A DNA stretch of 64,000 nt from Curtobacterium herbarum (lineage in GTDB: Bacteria > Actinomycetota > Actinomycetes > Actinomycetales > Microbacteriaceae). Of the stretch, positions 49,313 through 57,279 are shown piece by piece. Numbering within the stretch: the first letter of the stretch is position 1; every line of letters begins with the position of its first letter. Below the pieces are notes generated by a model, which was not told the origin of the DNA, did not search any database, and worked only from the letters and a program-made list of their open reading frames with translations. The position numbers were made by a program, and so were the translations under genes. The stretch is from NCBI RefSeq assembly GCF_016907335.1, contig NZ_JAFBBT010000001.1:62001-126000 (forward strand). The letters run 5' to 3'.

Positions 49313-50275
49313 CTACGAGCGCAGCGTCAGCCCGTGGTGGTGCGTGGTGAGGGTGGCCGCACGAACGGTGCCGAACGGGTCGCCGTCGAGTTGGATGCGC
49401 TCCGGGGTGTCGAGCTCCAGGTGCAGGGTCCGAGCACGCGTGGTGGGGAGCGCTCGTGACGTCGGGAGCACCCGGGCGATGAGCCGTCCGAACCGGGTGC
49501 TGGAGAAGAACCGGTTCAGGGAGAGCGTGTAGCCGATCTTGGTCCACCCGAGCCAGCCCACGGGGCGGAACGCGACGGCGTCCAGGATGCCGTCGTCGGG
49601 TTCGGCCTGGGGCAGGAGCAGCACGCCGGCGGTGAGCGTGCCGCAGTTGCCGACGATGACCGTGTGCGCGTGCATCGTGCGGGTGGGGCCGGCGTCCAGG
49701 GCGTAGTGGACGGGGATCTGTCGGTTCCCGATGACGGATCGTGCGATCGGGTCGGAGTACGCGACCCACCCGAACCGCTTCTTCACCCAGGCGTTGGTGT
49801 CCGCGGCCATGCTCGCGTCGAGGCCGATGCCCGCCATCACGAGGAACGCGTTCGTGCTGGTCGCACCGTCCGCGTCGGTGAGTTCGGCGATCCCGACGTC
49901 GATCGGCCGGTCGGTTCCGGTGAAGGCTGCCCGCACGGCACCGGCGGTGTCGTTGCGGTGGAGGCCGAGGTTCCGGGCGAAGAGGTTGCCCGTCCCGCTC
50001 GGGATCAGCGACACCGGGATCCCGGTCCCGCGCAGTTCCTCGGCGACGACGCGCAGGGTCCCGTCTCCGCCCGCGACGAGGACCACGTCGGGAGCGGCAT
50101 CGACGGCCGCGCGTGCTGCAGCGCGCCCGTCGTCGTCCGCGGCGGTCTCGAACCAGCCGGTCGGCGCCCAGCCGTTGCGGGCCGCCTCGGCGTCGACGAG
50201 CGCCCGGAGACGGCCGGGGTTGCCCTTGACCGGGTTGACGACGACCGCGGCTCGCTGGGGCGCAGGAGCGTTCAT
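49313..50275 (-). CDS. Diacylglycerol kinase family lipid kinase (YegS/LCB5 type)
   Basis: 320-aa cytoplasmic or peripheral kinase. NPVKGNPGRL is near residues 15-24, the ATP-binding VLVAGGDGTLRVVAEEL near 69-85 and IPSGTGNLFARNLGL near 97-111, the hallmark motifs of the DAGK catalytic domain. A C-terminal LDGDPFG completes the fold. It phosphorylates diacylglycerol or similar lipids. ATG 50275 follows the small hydrophobic protein gene region by 14 bp and may be co-transcribed with it. Confidence 0.88.
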   Translation of the reverse strand: MNAPAPQRAAVVVNPVKGNPGRLRALVDAEAARNGWAPTGWFETAADDDGRAAARAAVDAAPDVVLVAGGDGTLRVVAEELRGTGIPVSLIPSGTGNLFARNLGLHRNDTAGAVRAAFTGTDRPIDVGIAELTDADGATSTNAFLVMAGIGLDASMAADTNAWVKKRFGWVAYSDPIARSVIGNRQIPVHYALDAGPTRTMHAHTVIVGNCGTLTAGVLLLPQAEPDDGILDAVAFRPVGWLGWTKIGYTLSLNRFFSSTRFGRLIARVLPTSRALPTTRARTLHLELDTPERIQLDGDPFGTVRAATLTTHHHGLTLRS

Positions 50276-50289
50276 CCGCGTGTCGGCGG

Positions 50290-50457
50290 TCAGTTGGTGC
50301 GCTTGGCCTTGTTGCCGGAGCGACGGAGCGCGCCGAAGATCGCGGTCGCCAGGAACAGGACGATGCCGATGATGGCCAGCCAGACCAGCCCCTTCAGTGC
50401 GAAGCCGACGATGGACAGGATCAGCCAGATGGCGAGGAGGATGACGACGGTCTTCAT
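50290..50457 (-). CDS. Small two-helix membrane protein, 55 aa
   Basis: Nearly all hydrophobic (TVVILLAIWLILSIVGFAL and LVWLAIIGIVLFLATAIFGA) with a basic tail RRSGNKAKRTN. ATG 50457 follows AAGGA. It lies 14 bp upstream of the lipid kinase gene on the same strand. Similar small proteins are common in actinobacteria and of unknown role. Confidence 0.75.
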   Translation of the reverse strand: MKTVVILLAIWLILSIVGFALKGLVWLAIIGIVLFLATAIFGALRRSGNKAKRTN

Positions 50458-50697
50458 GGGGTGTCCTTCGATGGGAGCTGAGTTGGGTGCCGACCTGGAA
50501 CGAGGGGACCCGTCGGACAGCCCGTCGTGTCCGTCCACGCACCGTGCCGGTGCACCGGGCCAGGGGCTGCTGGGGACAACGCTAGGGCGGCGCGGGCGTG
50601 CGCGGCAACTCCGTGTGCCACGAGTCCCGCCGGCTGCTGCACGGTCGCCGGCCCGCGGACCGCGCCGCGTGACGAGTCGTCGGGGGCGAGCAGTCCC

Positions 50698-51945
50698 TCA
50701 GCGCCGACCGGCGCGCCCGTGCTCGGCCGTGCCGCCGCCGCCGCTCGGCAGCGCGAGCGCCCCGCGACGGTGGACCGCCCACACCGTGAGCGCGAACCCG
50801 AACAGGACGGCCCCGCCGATCGTGACCGCCGTCCAGCCGCCGAGTCCCCAGAGGACCGACGCCAGCGCGGAACCGACCGCACCTCCGATGAAGTTCCCCG
50901 TCACGAACGCCGTGTTGAGCCGACTCCGCGCAGCCGGGTCGATCGCGAAGAGCCGGGTCTGGTTGAGCACGTTCGCGGCCTGCACCCCGATGTCGAGCAG
51001 GAGGACCGCGACCAGGACGACCACGATCGACCGTGCTCCGAGCCCGGCGACGACCAGCGACACCAGCCCGAGGGCGAGCGCCGCCCCCGTCACCGGCACC
51101 GACAGTCCCCGGTCGTGCAGGCGGCCGACGCGCTGGGCGGCGACGGCACCGGCGAGCCCCACCAGACCGACCAGCCCGATCGCGGCCGGCGAGTACCCGA
51201 ACGGTGCAGCACTCAGCAGGAACGTCAGCGCCGTCCAGAACATGGTGAAGACCGCGAACGCCGACGCGCCGAGCAGCAGGGTCACCCGCACGGCCCGGTG
51301 CTCCGCCACCGCTCGGAACACCGACCCGATGAGCCGCGGGTACGGCACCCGGTCGCGCCGTTCCAGGTGCGGGATCGCCCGGCGCAGCAGGACCGCGAGC
51401 ACGAGGGCGGCGACCGCGGCGACGACGTAGATCGCGCGCCAGCCGGCCACCTGGGCGACCAGCCCGCTGACCGTCCGCGACACGAGGATGCCGGTGAGCA
51501 TGCCGGACGCCACGGTGCCGACCACCCGACCTCGGGCGGTCGGGTCCGCCAGGTCACCGGCGAGCGGGGTGAGGAGCTGCCCGGCGACGGTCGTCAGCCC
51601 GACCAGGCCGAGGGCACCGAGCAGCACGCCGAACGCGGGTGCGACCGAGGCGAGCAGCAGCGCGACCGCCGACGCGACGAGCACCCCGGGGACGAGACGC
51701 CGACGGTCCAGGACGTCGCCGAGGGGGACGACCAGGAGGATCCCCAGCGCGTACCCGACCTGCGTCACGGTGACGAGCAACCCGGCCAGCGACGACGAGG
51801 CGTGCAGGTCCGCGGCGATCTCGTCGAGCAACGGCTGCGCCCAGTACAGGTTCCCGACCGCGGCGCCACCCCCGACGGCGAACAGGAGGGTGCGACCGGT
51901 CGTCATGCCGTGCGGTCCGGACGGGTTCGGGGTCTGCGCTGTCAC
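50698..51945 (-). CDS. MFS transporter
   Basis: 415 aa with about twelve membrane segments. The motif A loop GDVLDRRRLVPG is near residues 72-83, and GNLYWAQPLLDEIAADL in helix 1 is typical of the YgaY/drug-efflux branch. GTG 51945 was chosen because TACCGT lies 7 nt before it; ATG 51906 is an alternative. Substrate is probably a drug or small metabolite for export. Confidence 0.87.
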   Translation of the reverse strand: MTAQTPNPSGPHGMTTGRTLLFAVGGGAAVGNLYWAQPLLDEIAADLHASSSLAGLLVTVTQVGYALGILLVVPLGDVLDRRRLVPGVLVASAVALLLASVAPAFGVLLGALGLVGLTTVAGQLLTPLAGDLADPTARGRVVGTVASGMLTGILVSRTVSGLVAQVAGWRAIYVVAAVAALVLAVLLRRAIPHLERRDRVPYPRLIGSVFRAVAEHRAVRVTLLLGASAFAVFTMFWTALTFLLSAAPFGYSPAAIGLVGLVGLAGAVAAQRVGRLHDRGLSVPVTGAALALGLVSLVVAGLGARSIVVVLVAVLLLDIGVQAANVLNQTRLFAIDPAARSRLNTAFVTGNFIGGAVGSALASVLWGLGGWTAVTIGGAVLFGFALTVWAVHRRGALALPSGGGGTAEHGRAGRR

Positions 51946-51952
51946 CCACACG

Positions 51953-51958
51953 ACGGTA
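51953..51958 (-). promoter_or_regulatory. -10 box of leaderless MFS gene
   Basis: TACCGT on the minus strand, 7 nt before GTG 51945. Confidence 0.55.
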
Positions 51959-52099
51959 TGCGGACGCGACCACCCGTGGGAGGTGACACTCGTACCCCTG
52001 TCCGCACGGGCCTCCCGGCCGAGGGCCGCACGCGGGACGGAATGCACACAGCCGACAGGTGTTGTCTCCGGTTCACCGCCCTCCACCGGAAGGACCCGC

Positions 52100-53167
52100 A
52101 TGACCGCGACCCCGCACGCCCTCGTCGTCGGCGCCACCGGCATCGCCGGATCGGCGATCGTCGACCACCTCGTCGCCGACGGCTGGACCGTCACCGCACT
52201 GTCCCGCCGCCCGGGAGCCGAACGGCCCGGCATCACCTGGCGCTCCGCGGACCTGCGTTCCGCCGAGTCGCTGGCCGCGACGCTGGCGGACGTCCCCGCC
52301 ACCCACGTGTTCTTCACGGCGTGGTCACGCCAGGCGACCGAGGCCGAGAACATCGCCGTCAACGGGGGCATGGTCCGCGACCTGCTCGCCGCGCTCGCCG
52401 GCGCACCGGTGCAGCACGTGGCGCTGATGACCGGGCTGAAGCACTACCTCGGCCCGTTCGAGGCGTACGGGCAGGGCACGATGCCGGACACCCCGTTCCA
52501 CGAGGACGAGCCGCGGCTGGACGTCGACAACTTCTACTACGCGCAGGAGGACGAGCTCTTCGCCGCCGCCGCGCGTCAGGGCTTCACCTGGTCGGTGCAC
52601 CGCTCCCACACCGTCCTCGGGTACGCGGTCGGCAACGCCATGAACATGGGCCTGACCATCGCGGTCGCCGCTGCGATCAGCCGGCACACCGGCCGACCGA
52701 TGGTGTTCCCCGGCAGCGAGACCCAGTGGAACGGCCTGACCGACGTCACCGACGCCGACCTGCTCGCCGCGCAGATGGTGTGGGCGGCCACGGACCCGGC
52801 CGGGGCCGACGAGGCGTTCAACACCGCGAACGGCGACGTCTTCCGCTGGCGCTGGATGTGGCCGCGGATCGCCGCGCACCTGGGCGTCGAGGCCGAGGGC
52901 TTCGACACCGCACCGCGCCCCTTCGAGGAGCAGATGGCCGACGCCGCACCGGTCTGGGCCGAGATCGTCGCCGAGCACGGCCTGGTCGAGCCCGACCTGG
53001 AGCGCCTGGCGTCCTGGTGGCACACCGACGCGGACCTCGGGCGGGACATCGAGGTGATGACCGACATGTCGAAGAGTCGGCTCGCCGGGTTCACCGAGCA
53101 CCACCGGACGATCGACTCGTTCACCCGGCTGTTCGACCGGTACCGGGCGGAGCGGCTCGTCCCCTGA
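52100..53167 (+). CDS. PRISE-type SDR (iridoid-synthase / progesterone 5-beta-reductase-like)
   Basis: 355-aa atypical extended SDR. VVGATGIAGSAIVDHL is near residues 9-24, ALMTGLKHYLGPFE near 111-124 carries the PRISE Lys, and NFYYAQEDELF the conserved Tyr; VHRSHTVLGYAVGNAMN also fits the family. These enzymes reduce activated C=C bonds of enones. ATG 52100 follows GGAAGGA. Bacterial members have varied, mostly unknown substrates. Confidence 0.82.
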   Translation: MTATPHALVVGATGIAGSAIVDHLVADGWTVTALSRRPGAERPGITWRSADLRSAESLAATLADVPATHVFFTAWSRQATEAENIAVNGGMVRDLLAALAGAPVQHVALMTGLKHYLGPFEAYGQGTMPDTPFHEDEPRLDVDNFYYAQEDELFAAAARQGFTWSVHRSHTVLGYAVGNAMNMGLTIAVAAAISRHTGRPMVFPGSETQWNGLTDVTDADLLAAQMVWAATDPAGADEAFNTANGDVFRWRWMWPRIAAHLGVEAEGFDTAPRPFEEQMADAAPVWAEIVAEHGLVEPDLERLASWWHTDADLGRDIEVMTDMSKSRLAGFTEHHRTIDSFTRLFDRYRAERLVP

Positions 53168-53191
53168 AGCCCGGCGTCCTGGCGAGGGACG

Positions 53192-54310
53192 TCAGGAGCC
53201 GGTGGTCAGCGGGACCTGCACGATCCGGTCGTCACCCGCGCCCGGGTCGCCGCGCCCGTCGGTGTTGTTCGTGACGAACCACAGGGTGTCGTCCGGCCCG
53301 GCCAGGACCGTGCGGATCCGGCCGTACTCCCCGGCGAAGTACTCCTCGGCGCTGCCGGGGTCGTCGACCGGCACACCGCGGAGCACCCGGCCCTGCAGGT
53401 TCGCGATGAACACCGTGTCACCGACGACGGCCAGACCGCTCGGACTGGCGTCGTCGGTGGCCCACTGCTGCACCGGGTCGACGAAGCCCTGGTCCTCGCC
53501 GCCGGTGCCCTCGACCTCGGGCCAGCCGTAGTTGCTGCCCGGCTCGATGACGTTGAGCTCGTCGCGGCGGTCCTGCCCGAACTCGGAGGCGAACATCGTG
53601 CCGTCCGCACTCCACCCGAGGCCCTGCACGTTCCGGTGCCCGAGGCTCCAGACGGGGGAGTCCGGGAACGGGTTGTCGTCCGGCACGTCGCCGTCCGGGG
53701 TCAGCCGCAGGATCTTGCCGGCGAGCGAGTCCTGGTCCTGCGCGTCCTCGCTCGCGCCGGCGTCCCCGACGCTGGCGTAGAGCATGCCGTCGGGGCCGAA
53801 CGCGATCCGGCCGCCGTCGTGGAAGGTGTTCGCGGGCAGGTCGTCGATCAGGGTCGTCGCGTCCCCGAGCGTGTACGAGCCGGTCGAGCCCCGCAGGTCG
53901 TAGCGCTCGATCCGGTTGCCGTCCTCGCCGGTCGAGTAGACGAACAGGTCGTCGTCGTGCAGGGCGAGGCCGAGCAGGCCGCCCTCGCCGCCGTGCCGGA
54001 CGCCGGGGACGGTGCCCACGGTGCGGGTGTCACCGCCGGCCGACAGCTCCAGCACCTTCGCGGAGTCGCGCAGGCTGACGAGCGCGTCGGCACCGTCACC
54101 GGTGCGCACGACGGACCAGGGCGCCTCCAGTCCGGTGACCACGTCGGTCGTCGCACCGTCCGGCGCGACCTGTCCCGTCGCCAGGTCCGCCGGGGCGGAG
54201 GCCCGGGGTGCGCCCGACGGGTCGCTCCGGTCGTCGCCGGTGCAGGCGGTGAGGGCGAGGGCGACGAGCGCGACGCTCGCGGCCGCGACGGTACGACGGG
54301 TCTGCGCCAT
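53192..54310 (-). CDS. PQQ-dependent sugar dehydrogenase-like lipoprotein
   Basis: 372 aa. Signal peptide with lipobox ALTAC, then a six-bladed beta-propeller of the soluble glucose/sorbosone dehydrogenase family: GGEGGLLGLALHDD near residues 107-120, FHDGGRIAFGPDGMLYASVG, SLGHRNVQGLGWS and EFGQDRRDELNVI. It is membrane-anchored outside and could oxidise sugars with bound PQQ. ATG 54310 follows GGAGG. PQQ synthesis genes are not in the window. Confidence 0.86.
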   Translation of the reverse strand: MAQTRRTVAAASVALVALALTACTGDDRSDPSGAPRASAPADLATGQVAPDGATTDVVTGLEAPWSVVRTGDGADALVSLRDSAKVLELSAGGDTRTVGTVPGVRHGGEGGLLGLALHDDDLFVYSTGEDGNRIERYDLRGSTGSYTLGDATTLIDDLPANTFHDGGRIAFGPDGMLYASVGDAGASEDAQDQDSLAGKILRLTPDGDVPDDNPFPDSPVWSLGHRNVQGLGWSADGTMFASEFGQDRRDELNVIEPGSNYGWPEVEGTGGEDQGFVDPVQQWATDDASPSGLAVVGDTVFIANLQGRVLRGVPVDDPGSAEEYFAGEYGRIRTVLAGPDDTLWFVTNNTDGRGDPGAGDDRIVQVPLTTGS

Positions 54311-54528
54311 GGGGTGCCTCCGGGGTGGGTGTCGACCGATTGCACCCCGCGGAGGTGCGGAGGGGCTGGGCGTCTGCGGGTCGCGGACACGACACGGACA
54401 TGCTCGTCGTGGGGGTGACCGTCCCCGCTCGGTCCGGCGTGTGGATCCCGGCGCGGACGCCGCAGCTCTCGACGCGCTCCCGCCGAGGGGTGTCCGGCCA
54501 GGGCCTCCCCGCGCCGACCCGATCGTCC

Positions 54529-54534
54529 TACCGT
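54529..54534 (+). promoter_or_regulatory. -10 box of leaderless cupin gene
   Basis: TACCGT, 7 nt before ATG 54542. Confidence 0.55.
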
Positions 54535-54541
54535 CGACGGC

Positions 54542-54943
54542 ATGCAGATCGATCCGAAGCAGCCCACCACGAAGAACCCGCCCGAGATGTTCGCCGGCGA
54601 CGTCTGGCTCGACCCGATCGCGGCGCCGAGGGAGCCTGGGCAGACGATGACCGTCGCGATGGTCCGGTTCACGCCGGGAGCCCGCACCGCCTGGCACTCG
54701 CACGCCAAGGGGCAGACGCTGCACGTCACCGACGGCGTCGCCCTCGTCGGCACGCGGGACGGTCGGGTCGTCGAACTCCACCCCGGCCAGACGCTGTACA
54801 CGCCCCCGGGTGAGGAGCACTGGCACGGCGCGACCCCCGACGACTTCACGGCGCACCTGGCGATGCTCGACAACGCCCAGGACCCCGCGACGACGACGAC
54901 CTGGCTCGAGCACGTCGCCGACGACGAGTACCACCGACCCTGA
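54542..54943 (+). CDS. Cupin domain protein
   Basis: 133-aa single-domain cupin. Metal-binding residues lie in TAWHSHAKGQTLHVTDG near residues 49-65 and PGEEHWHGATPDD near 89-101. Small cupins of this type accompany carboxymuconolactone decarboxylases or act as metal-dependent isomerases. It is followed after 82 bp by an SDR gene on the same strand. Confidence 0.87.
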   Translation: MQIDPKQPTTKNPPEMFAGDVWLDPIAAPREPGQTMTVAMVRFTPGARTAWHSHAKGQTLHVTDGVALVGTRDGRVVELHPGQTLYTPPGEEHWHGATPDDFTAHLAMLDNAQDPATTTTWLEHVADDEYHRP

Positions 54944-55025
54944 CCGACCCGGCCACCGACCCCGGGCTGCCGCACCGGGCCGCCTGGTTCAGTGGACCGA
55001 CCACCAACCGTCCCCGGAGGACCAC

Positions 55026-55691
55026 ATGACCACCATCGCCATCGTCGGCGCCGGCAAGGGCCTCGGGCTCGCCGTCGCGGAACGCTTCGCCCGCGAGGGC
55101 TTCGCCGTCGCCCTGATCTCCCGCAACCAGGCACGACTCGACGACCTCGCCGCCTCGCTCCGTGCGGAGGGCCACCAGGCGGCCGGCTTCGCCGCGAACG
55201 TCCGCGACGGTGACTCGCTCCGCCACGCGCTGGAGCAGGCCACCGAGCAGCTCGGCCCGATCGAGGTGCTGCAGTACAGCCCGCTGCCCGCCAAGGAGTA
55301 CATGCGGCCGGTCCTCGAGACGACTGCCGAGGACCTCGTCGGCCCGATCGAGTTCTCCGTCTACGGCTCGGTCACCGCCGTCCGCCAGGTCCTGCCCGGC
55401 ATGCGCGCACTCGGCCACGGCACGATCCTGTTCGTCAACGGCGGCAGCGCGGTCCGCCCGGGAGCCCGCGTCACCGGCACCTCGGTCGCGTTCGCCGGCG
55501 AGACCGCGTACGCGCAGCTGCTGCACGACGCGGTCCGCGACGAGGACGTCCACGTCGGCCAGCTCATCATCCCGTTCGGCATCGACGACGGCCAGGACGA
55601 CCACTCGGGGCAGTCGATCGCCGAGCGTCTCTGGGCGATCCACACCGAGCGCGGCGACTTCCGCACCTACGCGGAGCCGCTGCCCGAGTGA
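55026..55691 (+). CDS. SDR family protein lacking the YxxxK catalytic pair
   Basis: 221 aa. The cofactor motif VGAGKGLGLAVAERFAREG is at residues 7-25 and a Ser is present in FVNGGSAVR. Where a classical SDR has YxxxK the frame reads FAGET, so Tyr is Phe and Lys is Thr. The NAG motif is replaced by QYSP. It may bind NAD(P) without normal reductase chemistry. ATG 55026 follows GGAGG. Terminated by a GGACGGGAGGC hairpin. Confidence 0.78.
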   Translation: MTTIAIVGAGKGLGLAVAERFAREGFAVALISRNQARLDDLAASLRAEGHQAAGFAANVRDGDSLRHALEQATEQLGPIEVLQYSPLPAKEYMRPVLETTAEDLVGPIEFSVYGSVTAVRQVLPGMRALGHGTILFVNGGSAVRPGARVTGTSVAFAGETAYAQLLHDAVRDEDVHVGQLIIPFGIDDGQDDHSGQSIAERLWAIHTERGDFRTYAEPLPE

Positions 55692-55700
55692 CCCCCCGAC

Positions 55701-55742
55701 GGACGGGAGGCGCGGTGCCGGACCGCCCCGCGCCTCCCGTCC
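55701..55742. terminator. Hairpin terminator next to hicAB repeat
   Basis: 15-bp stem GGACGGGAGGCGCGG. A 12-bp version with almost the same interior occurs at 56611-56646 on the other side of hicAB. Confidence 0.75.
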
Positions 55743-55778
55743 AGCGACGGCCCGCGGCCGGCAGCCCGCTGGCGGCAG

Positions 55779-55873
55779 CCCGCTGGCGCGGACCGGCGCC
55801 GCACAACGGCAACCGGCTCGAACCGCGGCCTCCCGTGGTTCGAGCCGGTTCCCGTTGTGCCCGTCCCGACCGC
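55779..55873 (+). repeat. 95-bp direct repeat, left copy, flanking hicAB
   Basis: Matches 56731-56825 with only four mismatches. Its centre (55801-55860) is a near-palindrome: GCACAACGGCAACCGGCTCG pairs with CGAGCCGGTTCCCGTTGTGC apart from single mismatches, making a REP-like hairpin. Confidence 0.88.
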
Positions 55874-55913
55874 ACCGGGTCACGCACCGCACCGGCCACC
55901 AGCCGGCTGCCCC

Positions 55914-56318
55914 TCACACCGGGGCGAGTTCGCGCCCGTTCGCCTGCTCGATGCGGTGCACGCGCTGTTCCGAGAGGCCGAGGGCTGCTGCCGCTTCCTT
56001 GTAGGTCCACTTCTGGTCCCGGAGGGCATGGACGACGGCGCGGCTCTCGGCCGCTGCGGCCAGTTGTTCGGCCGCGGCTCGGGATGCACGCTCCCGTGCC
56101 GCACGCCACTTCGCCTCGAGCTCTTCGGGCAGGCCGACGCTGATCTCGACCCGGACCGCGGTGGGGTCGACGTCGAGCACGAGCCCCGCGACCTCCTGCG
56201 CCACGTCCTGGACCTCGCCGAGGCTCCGAGCCTGTCCGGTGACGTCGAGCGCGGGGACCTCGACGGTCCACCAGCGCCCGTCCTTCCGCGCGACGGCTGC
56301 GTACGTGATGTCGGTCAT
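55914..56318 (-). CDS. hicB: HicB-type antitoxin
   Basis: 134 aa. The N-terminal partial RNase-H-like HicB fold reads TYAAVARKDGRWWTVEVPAL and GQARSLGEVQDVAQEVAGLV; a long charged helix (WRAARERASRAAAEQLAAAA) leads to a C-terminal DNA-binding helix-turn-helix, TYKEAAAALGLSEQRVHRIE. ATG 56318 follows AGGAGAG, 8 bp after the hicA stop. It should neutralise HicA and repress the operon. Confidence 0.85.
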   Translation of the reverse strand: MTDITYAAVARKDGRWWTVEVPALDVTGQARSLGEVQDVAQEVAGLVLDVDPTAVRVEISVGLPEELEAKWRAARERASRAAAEQLAAAAESRAVVHALRDQKWTYKEAAAALGLSEQRVHRIEQANGRELAPV

Positions 56319-56326
56319 GGTCTCTC

Positions 56327-56545
56327 CTATCGCCAGTTGTCGGGTGCGGTCGGGAGCTTGCGCAGGAGCTTGCCGACCACGCCGGCGCTGATCTCGCCAC
56401 CGGGACCGTGGTTGCTCACGACCTCGTACACGGAGCCGTCCGGCGGACCCCACAACTCGTGCGACCCCTTGCCGGACCGCAGCAGGATCCATCCGTTCGC
56501 ACGGAGGACCCTCACGACGTCCCGGTACTTCTGTGGCTTCGGCAT
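56327..56545 (-). CDS. hicA: HicA-type mRNA interferase toxin
   Basis: 72-aa double-stranded-RNA-binding-fold ribonuclease. The catalytic histidine is in LLRSGKGSHELWG near residues 22-34, and the C-terminus reads EISAGVVGKLLRKL, as in HicA. ATG 56545 is 7 nt after TAGATT, so the toxin mRNA is probably leaderless while hicB has a good ribosome-binding site, favouring antitoxin synthesis. Confidence 0.87.
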   Translation of the reverse strand: MPKPQKYRDVVRVLRANGWILLRSGKGSHELWGPPDGSVYEVVSNHGPGGEISAGVVGKLLRKLPTAPDNWR

Positions 56546-56552
56546 GCAGCGT

Positions 56553-56558
56553 AATCTA
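56553..56558 (-). promoter_or_regulatory. -10 box of leaderless hicAB operon
   Basis: TAGATT on the minus strand, 7 nt before ATG 56545. Confidence 0.6.
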
Positions 56559-56610
56559 CCGGGGGGTGAGGTGTCCATCAGCCCCCTGTTGACAACTGTG
56601 GAACGGCTTC

Positions 56611-56646
56611 CGGGAGGCGCGGTGCCGGACCGCCCCGCGCCTCCCG
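56611..56646. repeat. Second hairpin copy upstream of hicA
   Basis: CGGGAGGCGCGG pairs with CCGCGCCTCCCG. Its sequence from GGGAGGCG to CCTCCCGTCC repeats the hairpin at 55701-55742. The 382-bp gene-free stretch 56546-56927 holds this, further partial CCTCCCGTCCG arms, and the right 95-bp repeat; I see no gene in it. Confidence 0.75.
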
Positions 56647-56730
56647 TCCGCCGGCCCGCTGGCGCGGACCGGCGCCGCACCTCCCGTCCGCCCCGGCCCG
56701 GCCTGCCCCGCGCCTCCCGTCCGGCGTCGG

Positions 56731-56825
56731 CCCGCTGGCGCGGACCGGCGCCGCACAACAGCAACCGGCTCGAACTGCGGGTTCCCGTGGTTCGAGCCGG
56801 TTCCCGTTGTGCCCGTCCCGACCGC
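56731..56825 (+). repeat. 95-bp direct repeat, right copy, flanking hicAB
   Basis: Same orientation as 55779-55873, with the REP-like near-palindrome at 56753-56812. A truncated third copy of the repeat start (CCCGCTGGCGCGGACCGGCG) lies at about 56655. Confidence 0.88.
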
Positions 56826-56915
56826 GCCGCGGGCGACCGCACCGCGCGCGCACCGCGGCCGCGCCGGCCGCCGCACTGCCCGCCGCCACCGGTGGCCCTC
56901 CGGCCACCCGCGGGC

Positions 56916-56921
56916 TACCGT
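56916..56921 (+). promoter_or_regulatory. -10 box of leaderless 94-aa gene
   Basis: TACCGT, 6 nt before ATG 56928. Confidence 0.6.
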
Positions 56922-56927
56922 GGGCGC

Positions 56928-57212
56928 ATGCGACGCAGGGACCGTGCGACGGGCGACACCGCGCTGACGGTCGACGAGGCCACCGCGATCACCGAGCACG
57001 CCGAGAACGGCAACCTCGACATGGAGGACCCGGAGGTCCGCCGCCTGGTCGGCGAGGCGAACCGCCTGCTCGTCCGCGCCGGGGTCTGGGGCATCGCGGA
57101 GGGTCCGCGGCAGCGGCGCCGGCGCCGCCTCCTGGCGGTCGGCGCCTCCGTGCTCGTGCTCTCCTGGCTGGCCGGGCTGTTCCTGCCGCTGCTCGTCAGG
57201 CTCACCGAGTAG
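56928..57212 (+). CDS. Small C-terminal-anchored membrane protein, 94 aa
   Basis: The N-terminal part is acidic and soluble (DEATAITEHAENGNLDMEDP, VRRLVGEANRLLVRAGVWGI), followed by QRRRRRLL and one transmembrane helix (AVGASVLVLSWLAGLFLPLL). No family recognised. It lies between the hicAB repeat and the ABC exporter, with its own leaderless promoter and terminator. Confidence 0.7.
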   Translation: MRRRDRATGDTALTVDEATAITEHAENGNLDMEDPEVRRLVGEANRLLVRAGVWGIAEGPRQRRRRRLLAVGASVLVLSWLAGLFLPLLVRLTE

Positions 57213-57230
57213 CGGGCCGCGACCGCAGAC

Positions 57231-57274
57231 CGGACGGGAGGCGCGGTGCCAGCGGGCACCGCGCCTCCCGTCCG
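57231..57274. terminator. Bidirectional hairpin terminator
   Basis: Perfect 20-bp stem CGGACGGGAGGCGCGGTGCC with a 4-nt loop, between convergent genes. Confidence 0.85.
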
Positions 57275-57279
57275 CCGCT

